Source: Filifactor villosus (GTDB lineage Bacteria > Bacillota > Clostridia > Peptostreptococcales > Filifactoraceae). From it: 57,792 bases of DNA. A model generated the notes under the pieces. The model had not been told where the DNA came from, did no database searches, and was given only the letters and a program-made list of their open reading frames with translations. The stretch's first letter is position 1; each line of letters starts with the position of its first letter. Position numbers and translations under genes: made by a program. The stretch is from contig NZ_JBHSHL010000045.1 in the NCBI RefSeq assembly GCF_042652965.1, forward strand, positions 1-57,792, read 5' to 3'. Positions 44,571 to 52,856 of this stretch are shown here, piece after piece.

Positions 44571-45290
44571 CTACCTTCCTATCAGAGCGTCCTCCTCTCG
44601 CTCGGCCAATATCTCTTCAAGGAAGAGGTTGAAATTGGTATATCTCTTAAGTGAATTGTTCTCCTGCATAATAAAATCCCAGCTGTCGTAGTAGTCCATC
44701 TTGACGGAGAACTCACTCTCACAGATAAAATCTACAAAGGCCTGTTCGTCGTCGGCATACTTGTCCTGAAACCGATGCGCATACTCCATTTTACTTCTAT
44801 CTCGCACGGAGATCTCATTGTGCAGGACGTGCTCAAGGTTGCACGAAAAATAAAACATCCGATAAGGAACATTCCCGTACACATTCTTGGTCGACAGGAG
44901 GATATTGACCGACGCCTGTTTCTTTTGATTTCGCGTCCACACCCTCTCCTTGCTCTGATTGTAGATCATTTCCTGCGTATAATGAAACTCTTTGTAGCGT
45001 TCATCCTCCATGATGTAGTCCTCGGACACGAAGGCTCCATCCGTATCGATCAGGTGGACAATCTCCTTGTAGTCCTGTTTCAAAAACTTTCTTCTTCCCC
45101 CCGAATTGATGATGTCGGTAAGCTTTCGTCTGATATTGTTACCCTTGACGCCCGCATTGGCGGTGATATCTCCCTGGACAACCTCGAAGACGACGCTGTT
45201 GTCCTTCTCCAAAAGAGTGTGTAAGCTCAGTTCCAAACTCTCCCTATCCGTGATTCCTTCTACAATAAACAAGATTACTTTTTTTCTCAT
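44571..45290 (-). CDS. TOPRIM-like nuclease/effector partner of the adjacent ATPase
   Basis: The 239-residue protein begins VILFIVEGITDRESLELSL with the Glu of a TOPRIM fold, and has VHLIDTDGAF near residue 80 as the expected DxD. The remainder is helical and charged. It starts 4 bp inside the end of the AAA ATPase gene, so the two are coupled. ATPase plus TOPRIM pairs of this kind include the anti-phage PARIS (AriA/AriB), split OLD and RloA/RloB systems. I cannot fix which it belongs to. A role in phage defence is inferred from this architecture. Confidence 0.75.
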   Translation of the reverse strand: MRKKVILFIVEGITDRESLELSLHTLLEKDNSVVFEVVQGDITANAGVKGNNIRRKLTDIINSGGRRKFLKQDYKEIVHLIDTDGAFVSEDYIMEDERYKEFHYTQEMIYNQSKERVWTRNQKKQASVNILLSTKNVYGNVPYRMFYFSCNLEHVLHNEISVRDRSKMEYAHRFQDKYADDEQAFVDFICESEFSVKMDYYDSWDFIMQENNSLKRYTNFNLFLEEILAEREEDALIGR

Positions 45291-46678
45291 AGTTCTTTTT
45301 CACCGGCCTTACGGAATGCCCTGCTGATCTTGGCACTGTTGGTCGTGAGATAGATCTCCTCGCTCTGTCCTCCCAGAAGGATATCTCTGTAGTAGGTGTC
45401 ACGCAGGTTGTTGTTGGGTCTTCCATTCTTGAGTTTGATATAACGGTTGTTGGGATTGACCGTTGTAAAGATCAGGTTATTCTTGTCAAGGATCTCCAGG
45501 GGTCTCAGATTGTGAGAGGTAAAGATCAACTGACCCTTGGACTTCTCCTCCACGATCTGGAGAATCTCCCCGAGGAGGTATTCGAAGATGCCCGCATCCA
45601 ACTCGTCGATCAGCACCGTGATCGTCTCACTGTTGTAAAGGGCAATAAGCATATGAAGAACCGCAACGATCTTCTTGATTCCGTCAGACTCATAGCGTAT
45701 CGGAATCTTGACTTCACCCCTGCACGACATCATCTCGAACATCACCATCTCCTTGCCCGTCTCCGACATCTTGCGTCCCAATTCGACGATCTCAATGGAC
45801 AGCCCCGGAATGATCTCCTTGAGGACCTTGTTGGAGGCCTCCAAGATTCCTTGCGTTTGCTTCATCGCACTCACTTCAAGTTCCGACGGTTTGTTGAGTG
45901 CGATGGGAATCTGGCCGAAGACCGAAGTCTTTCCGTCTTTATACTGCTTGAAAGCGATCGGCAACATCACGTTCGCATCGCTCAAAGCGATCTTTTTGTT
46001 GTCGATGATGAACAGACAGGTCTTTGCAAAAAAACGCAGCCTTTCTAAAATACAAAATTCCTCGGGAACCATTTCCCTCTTCTCATCCAAAAGAGCTATG
46101 AGTTCATTGGAGAAAATAAAGCTGCGGTTTCTCTCATGCGACATCTTTTTGCCTACCAGCAGATCCACCTTGCTCTTATAGAGACGTGCCACCTCGGAGT
46201 GTCGATACTTGGGAGACAGAGCGTTCTTGTCATAGCGACTGCTCACAAGGTTGAACTCTCGCCCCTTCGCTCCTTCTTTCTTGCTGATACATCGATACTT
46301 CACCGACTCTTCCTCAATAAAGGCGGAGGTTTCATCCTTGGCGATGATACACACGTACCGGACGAGATAGCCCTCATCGTCTTCCTTCTTCCCGAGATAC
46401 ATCTCGACCTCAATCAAGGCCCTACTCTTGCCTGATTCGATGTATTCTCCGACATCCTCGGGCAGACTCTCTCCCTCAAAGAGGGACTTGACCAAGCTGA
46501 TCGCACTGATGACGGAGGTCTTTCCCGAACCGTTCTGTCCGTAGATCCCCGTGATACTCCCCTTTCCTTCTTCCGACTCCTTCAGATCCGATATATCCAT
46601 AACTCCGTAGGATACATTCTTGTAGTTTTCCAATCGGATCCTCGTTATTTTGATAATATCCTGTTCAAAGTATTCCAC
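45287..46678 (-). CDS. AAA/ABC-type ATPase (OLD/AriA-like) of a two-gene defence module
   Basis: GTG at 46678 has AGGAGG about 8-10 bp upstream and is preferred over GTG at 46687. The 463-residue protein opens IIKITRIRLENYKNVSYGVM, has Walker A GIYGQNGSGKTS, a signature-like segment SDGIKKIVAVLHML, Walker B TVLIDELDAG and a switch FTSHN, the plan of RecF/OLD-like ATPases without long coiled coils. It probably forms an oligomeric sensor that controls the downstream TOPRIM protein. It lies between hutU and hutI, an unexpected place for such a pair. Confidence 0.85.
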   Translation of the reverse strand: MEYFEQDIIKITRIRLENYKNVSYGVMDISDLKESEEGKGSITGIYGQNGSGKTSVISAISLVKSLFEGESLPEDVGEYIESGKSRALIEVEMYLGKKEDDEGYLVRYVCIIAKDETSAFIEEESVKYRCISKKEGAKGREFNLVSSRYDKNALSPKYRHSEVARLYKSKVDLLVGKKMSHERNRSFIFSNELIALLDEKREMVPEEFCILERLRFFAKTCLFIIDNKKIALSDANVMLPIAFKQYKDGKTSVFGQIPIALNKPSELEVSAMKQTQGILEASNKVLKEIIPGLSIEIVELGRKMSETGKEMVMFEMMSCRGEVKIPIRYESDGIKKIVAVLHMLIALYNSETITVLIDELDAGIFEYLLGEILQIVEEKSKGQLIFTSHNLRPLEILDKNNLIFTTVNPNNRYIKLKNGRPNNNLRDTYYRDILLGGQSEEIYLTTNSAKISRAFRKAGEKEL

Positions 46679-46750
46679 AATTATCACCCCTCCTGCGCAT
46701 CGACGGCCTGTCCGCTTCCAAGCCGAAAAATTCTCTTGCAGACACGCCTC

Positions 46751-46866
46751 ATACTATTATCCGTTTAAATTATTGACATCCGGGATCTGCACCTCATATA
46801 GTGCCGAACCGCGTTTTTGTGTTCTGTCAGGGAGATTCTTCCCCGTTTCAATCGGAGAACAGCACC
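46751..46866. repeat. Dispersed repeat family A copy
   Basis: ATACTATTATCCGTTTAAAT and TTCAATCGGAGAACAGC are its ends. It lies between the ATPase start and hutI. Confidence 0.6.
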
Positions 46867-47042
46867 AATTTCTTACGTTCTTATTTTTTATTATACCAAA
46901 CAAACCGCGGTTTTTCTACGGACGTCGGTCTCCTTCTCAAAAAAACAGAACGATCCGACACAGAGATATCCGACTTCCCGGCACTTTGGAAACTCATTGC
47001 TACTCTTGACGTTTTATAGATGTTTAAAAAGGATAATTAGGG

Positions 47043-47048
47043 TATAAT
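47043..47048 (+). promoter_or_regulatory. Possible -10 element of hutI
   Basis: A perfect TATAAT lies 57 bp before the hutI start, but the sequence 17 bp upstream is not a good -35 element. An activator may be needed. Confidence 0.4.
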
Positions 47049-47104
47049 GGTAAAAGAATTATGAATTTTTTATGAACCTATTATGATATATTGGAGGAAA
47101 AACT

Positions 47105-48373
47105 ATGGCAGCGGATAAGGTATTGGTTCACTTAAACCAAATTTTTTGCCCTAATGATACGGGCTCTCCCCTCAGAGGGAAACAAATGGATGAGGCGGTG
47201 ATTTTAAACGACGGATATATTGCAATCAAGGATGGAAACATCCTTGCCGTCGGAGAAGGAGAAGTTCCCGGCGAACTGATCTCTTCGTCCACGGAGGTCA
47301 TCGATCTTGCAGGTTGTGTTGCGACCCCGGGTCTGATCGATTCTCACACCCACCTGGTACACGGAGGAAGCAGGGAAAATGAGTTCTCCATGAAGCTCAA
47401 CGGCGTTCCCTACATCGAGATCCTGAAGGCAGGCGGAGGTATCCTGAGCAGTGTGACCTCCACAAGAAACGCAAGCTTTGACGAACTTGTCGAAAAGTCG
47501 AAAAAACATATGGATACCATGCTGATCCACGGCGTTACGACCGTAGAAGGAAAAAGCGGTTACGGTCTTGAATGGGAGACCGAGAAGAAGCAAATGCTCG
47601 TTGCAAAAAAACTCAACGAGGTCCATCCCATGGATGTGGTATCGACCTTTATGGGAGCCCATGCCGTACCCTCTCAGTACAAGGAAAATCCCGAGACCTT
47701 TATCGACATTCTGATCAACGAGATGATACCGAAGGTCGCCGAGGAGAACCTTGCCGACTTCTGCGATATCTTCTGTGAAGAAGGAGTGTTCAGCGTGGAA
47801 GAATCCCGTAGGATATTGACCGCAGCGAGAGAGCACGGCCTGAAATTGAAAATGCACGCGGACGAAATCGAATCGATCGGCGGCGCGGAGCTCGCCGGAG
47901 AACTTGCAACACACAGTGCCGAGCATCTGATGGCTGCTTCCGATGAAGGGATTCGTGCCATGGCGGAGGCGGGAGTCATCGCCAACCTTCTTCCGGGAAC
48001 AACCTTCTCCCTGATGAAGACTTCCTATGCTCCCGCTCGAAAAATGATGGACAACAACCTCGCCCTTGCCCTCTCTTCGGACTTCAACCCCGGAAGCTGT
48101 CCGACCGAAAACCTTCAACTCATCATGCAGTTGGGCTGTCTTGCCATGAGGATGACACCGGTAGAAGTGTTCAACGCCGTAACGATAAACGCGGCACACT
48201 GCTTGGATGTCGCTGACAGAGTCGGCAGTCTCAAGGAAGGAAAACAAGCCGATATCACCGTCTTCGAAGCTCCCAACCTCGACTACCTGCTCTACCACTT
48301 CGGAGTCAATCAGGTAAAACAGGTTTACAAAAAAGGAGAACTTGTCATGGAAGATCGAAGGGTTCTATACTAA
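47105..48373 (+). CDS. hutI: Imidazolonepropionase HutI
   Basis: The 422-residue amidohydrolase has the metal motif TPGLIDSHTHLVHGGSREN near residue 75, GKSGYGLEWETEKK, KLKMHADEIESIGGAELA and ALSSDFNPGSC, all conserved in HutI. It opens the imidazolone ring to N-formimino-L-glutamate in histidine degradation. A ribosome-binding site TTGGAGGAA precedes the ATG. Length is normal. It points away from hutU, with the ATPase/TOPRIM pair in between. Confidence 0.96.
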   Translation: MAADKVLVHLNQIFCPNDTGSPLRGKQMDEAVILNDGYIAIKDGNILAVGEGEVPGELISSSTEVIDLAGCVATPGLIDSHTHLVHGGSRENEFSMKLNGVPYIEILKAGGGILSSVTSTRNASFDELVEKSKKHMDTMLIHGVTTVEGKSGYGLEWETEKKQMLVAKKLNEVHPMDVVSTFMGAHAVPSQYKENPETFIDILINEMIPKVAEENLADFCDIFCEEGVFSVEESRRILTAAREHGLKLKMHADEIESIGGAELAGELATHSAEHLMAASDEGIRAMAEAGVIANLLPGTTFSLMKTSYAPARKMMDNNLALALSSDFNPGSCPTENLQLIMQLGCLAMRMTPVEVFNAVTINAAHCLDVADRVGSLKEGKQADITVFEAPNLDYLLYHFGVNQVKQVYKKGELVMEDRRVLY

Positions 48374-48403
48374 AAAACAGGGAAATAAAAAACCGACAAG
48401 AAG

Positions 48404-48450
48404 AGGCTTGCAACATAAACCGTTCTTATGTTGCAAGCCTCCTTATTTGT
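48404..48450 (+). terminator. Strong Rho-independent terminator of hutI
   Basis: AGGCTTGCAACATAA at 48404-48418 pairs perfectly with TTATGTTGCAAGCCT at 48426-48440 around a 7-base loop. The following CCTTATTTG is a modest U-tract. Confidence 0.85.
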
Positions 48451-48825
48451 ACGGGATTTATTATCTGTTGCATCGATCATTGATATCGTTATACTGTTCT
48501 TGATTGCGTGTGAACGTAGTTATTGCATACCATCCTCCGACAAAACAGCCGTCCGAAGAAGCGATATCATCTCTGAAGAACGTATGGATTTAAGAAGTGC
48601 AGTGCTATACACCCCGGAAATTCAAACAGATAACAGTATTGCAAATGACAGGACGTTCCCTTGTTCCTTGCAAAGCACAAGCCATGAACACCTGTGCTTC
48701 AAAGAGCTGACAGCATAAATCCCCTCGCCCCTTTGAAACACTCCTCCGCATACAGCTCACATCGCCGACGGTTTCACCGATCCTTCATAAATAGGTATCC
48801 TTCATAACTTTCGGTACCGACCCTA
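48451..48825. other. Gap between hutI and merR with a repeat-like stretch
   Basis: Between about 48492 and 48640, TTATACTGTTC and ATAACAGTATT form ends like family A around a diverged interior. An apparent frame here (48428-48718) overlaps the terminator and is not credible. Confidence 0.45.
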
Positions 48826-49692
48826 CTACCGTCTCCTCTCTATCCTGTATTTTTGAACAAAGTGTTCATTTGCCTTCAATATCGTTTTATAATACCGATC
48901 ATATGACGGCGAAAACTCCCTGATTAAAGGCAAAGCTATTTCAAAATAATTTATTTGTGCCATATAATTCTCAAGTTTTTTCTTTATCGAATACCAAAGA
49001 GAATCTCTGTACTCGTCACTCTCTTGAAATTCAAGGTAGGTCCTGATCTCTTCGTCATGTTGCTCACACCAATCTTCAATCTCTTCTAAATCGCCGATCC
49101 TTTCGTTGATGGAAAACGTCATATTCTCGACTTCCATACCCTCCGCTCCCTTTTCGAGAAAGTCGACCTCCTCTTTAGATAGACAAAGCGGAGGCAGGCC
49201 ATCCATAAACTTCACATACCTGTCAAAAGCTGCCTTCCCTTTCTCGTCAAGTTTGTCGGACAAAAACGGTTTGTAGTTGAAAAAGAACAGCTGCCCGAAA
49301 TATCCCGGAAAGACCCTTGTCAATTTTTGATAGACGGTTTCTTCCTGTTCGATATTCTTCAACCTGTCTTCGATCACATTGAGTTCTTCTCCCCTCAAAA
49401 GAGCACTCAGAGCCTCCTCCTTCTTCCTTTCGATCTCATTCTTCAAGTGTTTTTCACGTACGATGGAACCCAATATCGACTTCGTATCCGAACGGAGGAT
49501 CGCTTTGATCTCCTCTACCGAAAGTCCCAATCTTCTGTAGAGCCCGATACTCCTAATCCTGTCGATATCCTCCCTGCTGTATCGCCTGTATCCGTTTTCA
49601 TCCCTCTTTGTGCAAAAAAGCCCCTTGTCTTCATAATATTCCAATGCCTTACGCGTCAGTCCGGTCAACATTTCCACTTCATTTCTAAGCAT
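48826..49692 (-). CDS. MerR family transcriptional regulator
   Basis: ATG at 49692 lies 9 bp after AAGGAGG and gives 288 residues; a GTG three codons upstream is less likely. The N-terminal winged helix reads MLRNEVEMLTGLTRKALEYY, then GYRRYSREDIDRIRSIGLYR and LGLSVEEIKAIL, standard for MerR. A coiled coil follows (KNEIERKKEEALSALL), then about 170 residues of a C-terminal domain with no clear ligand family. No obvious target gene is next to it. Confidence 0.88.
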   Translation of the reverse strand: MLRNEVEMLTGLTRKALEYYEDKGLFCTKRDENGYRRYSREDIDRIRSIGLYRRLGLSVEEIKAILRSDTKSILGSIVREKHLKNEIERKKEEALSALLRGEELNVIEDRLKNIEQEETVYQKLTRVFPGYFGQLFFFNYKPFLSDKLDEKGKAAFDRYVKFMDGLPPLCLSKEEVDFLEKGAEGMEVENMTFSINERIGDLEEIEDWCEQHDEEIRTYLEFQESDEYRDSLWYSIKKKLENYMAQINYFEIALPLIREFSPSYDRYYKTILKANEHFVQKYRIERRR

Positions 49693-50106
49693 TTTCGCCA
49701 CCTCCTTAATACAAGGATAAGCCTGTTCCCCGAGTGCAGGTCAAGTGTCATTTGTGTTTTATGATAACACACTCTCCCAACCTCTTCCACTCGTTCTTCT
49801 CAATAAAGTTTGGCAAAGATATTGAACAAAACTCAAAAAATAGATATATTGTAAGGGAGTATATCGATAAATCGGAAGTTGTAGATGTAATACTATTCTC
49901 CGTTTGAAATGACGGGTATATAAACTTGTCATTGCCGCAAAACAACTTGGATAATGGGCTGCTTCAAAATATGAAGATTCCGACTCAAATAGATTATTTA
50001 AGGAAGATACTTTCAGAATGAACCTTTTGAATTCACATTTGGAAAAGATGGATGAGGCGCAATGTCAAGAGAAACATAATAGAAAGAGAAATGAGGTTTT
50101 CATAAA
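49693..50106. other. Gap with partial repeats before the GNAT gene
   Basis: AAAAAATAGATATATTGTAA at about 49836 and TACTATTCTCCGTTTGAAATG at 49890 resemble pieces of family A. No gene was recognised. Confidence 0.4.
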
Positions 50107-50622
50107 ATGTTACTTAATAAAATAATAGAAACTCCAAGACTTGTGATACGATCTTGGAAAAAGTCGGATGCTGATTTTACTCTGTCTCTTTGGGGCGACA
50201 AAGAAAATGGAATGTATATGTCTGATCCTGCCTTTGAAAATCAAGATGAAGAATACCTTCAATCTATTGATGAGATGGAAGACAATCCTGACGGATATTA
50301 TATGATTGCTGTTTTGAAAGAAGATGGCAGTCCGGTTGGAACTTGTTGTGCATTTCCTGAAAATGAGAACTATGATATCGGCTATTGTATTTCTAAATCG
50401 CATTGGAAAGAAGGGCTCGGAACCGAAATGATCGATGCACTGATTGACCGGATCAGATCGGAAGGAGGAAAATCTATCACCGGCGAGGTGGCAGATGTGA
50501 ATCTTGCGTCGATTGCACTTCTTCGTAAATTCGGTTTTTCAGAAGACAGGAAAACTCGCTACAGAAAATGGGGAGAAGAAACATACTTTGATGCTCATTG
50601 CTACAAGTTAAACCTTGAGTGA
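50107..50622 (+). CDS. GNAT family N-acetyltransferase (RimJ/RimL-like)
   Basis: The 171-residue protein opens IIETPRLVIRSWKKSDADFT, has MIAVLKEDGSPVGTCCAFPE, then the acetyl-CoA region IGYCISKSHWKEGLGTEMID and NLASIALLRKFGFSEDRKTR, as in RimJ/RimL-type transferases. The substrate is unknown. It lies in an AT-rich part of the window among small orphan genes. Confidence 0.88.
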   Translation: MLLNKIIETPRLVIRSWKKSDADFTLSLWGDKENGMYMSDPAFENQDEEYLQSIDEMEDNPDGYYMIAVLKEDGSPVGTCCAFPENENYDIGYCISKSHWKEGLGTEMIDALIDRIRSEGGKSITGEVADVNLASIALLRKFGFSEDRKTRYRKWGEETYFDAHCYKLNLE

Positions 50623-50655
50623 AGGATTCATTTGGATTTGCTTAAAAGTTTCGAT

Positions 50656-50787
50656 ATGGACAAATACAAGGAAAAAAATAGTAACATTCTTATGAATTCG
50701 GTTGGAAACGCAACGCTACCCTATTATCAGAAAAAACTATATGAATACCTGCCAATAGGATTTTATACTAGTGTACTGACATATTGA
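50656..50787 (+). CDS. Possible small protein of 43 residues
   Basis: An ATG at 50656 opens MDKYKEKNSNILMNSVGNAT and ends LPIGFYTSVLTY; the frame is also open from TTG at 50632. No clear ribosome-binding site precedes the ATG and no family is recognised. It may be a remnant. Confidence 0.2.
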   Translation: MDKYKEKNSNILMNSVGNATLPYYQKKLYEYLPIGFYTSVLTY

Positions 50788-51300
50788 TATTCAGCTTTAT
50801 TTCTCATCTCGGTTATAAAGAAAAAGAATTCATATCAAAGTCAGAATTACCGTGAATTTCAACGTGCCGTTACACTAGAGTGTATCTACGCAATCTTTTA
50901 CAAAGTATAAAACTTATGGAGTATCTGAAAACTAAAAATAGTTATATAATATCAATGAAAAAACAAGCATATAGAACAATATCCAAATACTACAAATTCA
51001 AATGTTATTCAATAAAATCATGAGATTTAAAAAGTTTTGTACCTGTCAGTGTTTATGGTAATATAAAACTACAAAAAAAGGAAATTAAAAATTTATAAAG
51101 AAAATAGCATGAAATAAATTAGGGTGATTTAAAAACTAGCCATATTCCAGTAAATGAAAGTGAAAAGCATATGGAATAAATGTGTTTAACTGCTTTACAA
51201 AGCCTTGTTTGAAACGCTTAAAGACTTTTCAGATACCCCCTAAATGAAAAAGAAAGTTCCCTATGATTATGTATAGTAAAGTCTACAAGGAGGAAAAGTC
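50788..51300. other. AT-rich gap without a recognised gene
   Basis: The base composition is markedly lower in GC than the dcw region. AGTAAATGAAAGTGAAAA near 51152 recurs as AGTAAATGAAAGTGCAAA near 40344. Nothing else was recognised. Confidence 0.4.
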
Positions 51301-51633
51301 GTGAAACAGGTCAAATTGGAAATTTTTATGCCCGAAAGTTATTTGGAATCTTTACTTTCGAAGCTTTCGGAAATAGGTGCTTGTAGGATAGGACGCTATT
51401 CCTATGTGTCATCGTATTCTAAGATCTATGGAACTTGGATGCCGGGAGAAGGAAGCAATCCTTATGAGGGAAAGACCGGCGAAATTTCGCGAGGCGAGGA
51501 ATATAAACTGGAGGTTCGCTGTCCTTATGATCAGGTGCAAAAAGCGATTGACATCATTCGAACATATCATCCTTATGAGGAGCCGGTGATCCACATTATT
51601 CCTTTATTGAACCATGAGTTTGTTGAAAGATAA
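51301..51633 (+). CDS. NIF3/YqfO-like small domain protein
   Basis: GTG at 51301 follows AAGGAGG by 8 bp. The 110-residue protein reads VKLEIFMPESYLESLLSKLS, GACRIGRYSYVSSYSKIYGT and RTYHPYEEPVIHIIPLLN, which matches the extra domain inserted in YqfO-type NIF3 proteins and found alone in small CutA-like proteins. It is probably a compact metal- or ligand-binding trimer. The biological role is unknown. Confidence 0.82.
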   Translation: MKQVKLEIFMPESYLESLLSKLSEIGACRIGRYSYVSSYSKIYGTWMPGEGSNPYEGKTGEISRGEEYKLEVRCPYDQVQKAIDIIRTYHPYEEPVIHIIPLLNHEFVER

Positions 51634-51708
51634 GAAGTTTTTGTAGATGGTTGCTGTATAAAAATTACAATTTTATGAGATAACCTACAAAGTATGGAGG
51701 TAGAGTAT

Positions 51709-51801
51709 ATGTGGAATTACTGCCGATTTATAAAAATAACCATCGGAATACGAATCGGAGGCAAACATGGATTACAACATAAGAGAATTAAAACGCAATG
51801 A
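51709..51801 (+). CDS. Possible 30-residue upstream ORF overlapping the GNAT start
   Basis: ATG at 51709 has GGAGG about 8 bp before it and encodes MWNYCRFIKITIGIRIGG and 12 more residues, ending at TGA at 51799. It overlaps the first codons of the next gene in another frame. It may be a leader that couples translation, or chance. Confidence 0.25.
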   Translation: MWNYCRFIKITIGIRIGGKHGLQHKRIKTQ

Positions 51802-52252
51802 AACCAAACTGTTGGATACATTTCTATACGAGGCTATTTTTATTCCCGAAGGTGTACAAGCTCCATCGAAAGATATTATCAAACACCCGGATCTGCAAAT
51901 ATATGTTGCGGATTTCGGCAAGAAAGAGGATCTCTGTTATGTTGCAGAAGTTGAAGGAAGGGTAGTAGGAGCGGTATGGACTCGTATAATAAATGATTAC
52001 GGTCATATTGATGATGAAACACCGTCCCTTTCTATTTCACTTCTCAAGGAGTATAGAAATCTGGGTATTGGAACCGAACTTATGAAACAAATTCTTTTGA
52101 CTTTGAAGGAGCAAGAATACAAGCAGGTTTCATTGTCGGTTCAAAAGGCGAACTATGCAGTGTATATGTACAAAAAAGTAGGTTTTGAAGTTGCTTTTGA
52201 ACACGAAGAAGACTATATTATGATTTGTAACCTTGTCCATTTGAAGTTGTAA
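51767..52252 (+). CDS. GNAT family N-acetyltransferase
   Basis: The 161-residue protein has YVAEVEGRVVGAVWTRIIND, LSISLLKEYRNLGIGTELMK with the acetyl-CoA pyrophosphate loop, and VQKANYAVYMYKKVGFEVAF. CGGAGG lies 6 bp before the ATG. It begins a run of three closely spaced small genes. The substrate cannot be assigned. Confidence 0.88.
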   Translation: MDYNIRELKRNETKLLDTFLYEAIFIPEGVQAPSKDIIKHPDLQIYVADFGKKEDLCYVAEVEGRVVGAVWTRIINDYGHIDDETPSLSISLLKEYRNLGIGTELMKQILLTLKEQEYKQVSLSVQKANYAVYMYKKVGFEVAFEHEEDYIMICNLVHLKL

Positions 52253-52263
52253 GGAGAGGACTT

Positions 52264-52485
52264 ATGACAATATTAAAGATGATGCTGATAACAGTTGGAG
52301 TGGCTTTTTCATTATTCGGCTATTTAATTTACTTTAAAAAACAGTATGATTTGATCAACGGCTTTGAAGAGGATCATAAGGCAGGCAGAAAAACAGAATC
52401 TTATGCTAAAAAAGTCGGTATGATTCAAATGATATCAGGACTGCTGTTATCGTTGATCGGAATTTGTGTGATAAGCACTAAATAA
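52264..52485 (+). CDS. Small two-helix membrane protein (DUF3784-like)
   Basis: The 73-residue protein has a first membrane helix (MLITVGVAFSLFGYLIYF), then YDLINGFEEDHKAGRK and a second helix (GMIQMISGLLLSLIGICVIS). The motif after the first helix resembles DUF3784 proteins. It starts 11 bp after the GNAT stop with AAGGAGAGG before it, so the two may be co-transcribed. The function is unknown. Confidence 0.75.
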   Translation: MTILKMMLITVGVAFSLFGYLIYFKKQYDLINGFEEDHKAGRKTESYAKKVGMIQMISGLLLSLIGICVISTK

Positions 52486-52514
52486 ATCTCGGTTTATCAT
52501 GGAGGACGTTGACC

Positions 52515-52856
52515 TTGGAAGAGTCTATGGAATATATACAAGTATTTATGGAGTATGAATCTGTTGATATGCCTTTGGTATATTTTTATGAAGTTGACCT
52601 AAGTGAGGGCCGGTTTGCTCATAGAGCAATGGAAGTGTTTACAAGCAGGAAGGTCCACCATATGAAGGATCTGTACTCCGATGTTATAGAGAAACTTCCG
52701 ATTCCAACCCTTGATGAGCTCAATACAGGCGTTTGGGGAGAGGGCTTTTATGCAGTCCTTATCTCCCGGGAAGACTTTGAGAGGGTATGGAAGACCGGAA
52801 TGTACAGCGGAAGTTTAACTTCCTTTCATCTTCAAAAAGACAAGGATCGCTTATGA
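52515..52856 (+). CDS. Small soluble protein resembling DUF6881
   Basis: Three starts are possible: TTG at 52509, TTG at 52515 (best spaced from GGAGG at 52501-52505) and ATG at 52527. The product of about 113 residues has MEYIQVFMEYESVDMPLVYF, the segment GRFAHRAMEVF and the ending SREDFERVWKTG, resembling DUF6881, a family sometimes near toxin genes. Its stop overlaps the histidine kinase start by 4 bp. The link to the kinase may be only positional. Confidence 0.65.
   Translation: MEESMEYIQVFMEYESVDMPLVYFYEVDLSEGRFAHRAMEVFTSRKVHHMKDLYSDVIEKLPIPTLDELNTGVWGEGFYAVLISREDFERVWKTGMYSGSLTSFHLQKDKDRL

Noticed and set aside
44571..46678. Gabija system
   Set aside because: Gabija pairs an OLD-like nuclease with a UvrD-like helicase. 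Here the ATPase and TOPRIM are separate proteins, and the only helicase-like gene lies 33 kb away.
48428..48718. A 96-codon open frame after hutI
   Set aside because: It starts in the terminator hairpin and runs through repeat-like DNA; no ribosome-binding site was seen.
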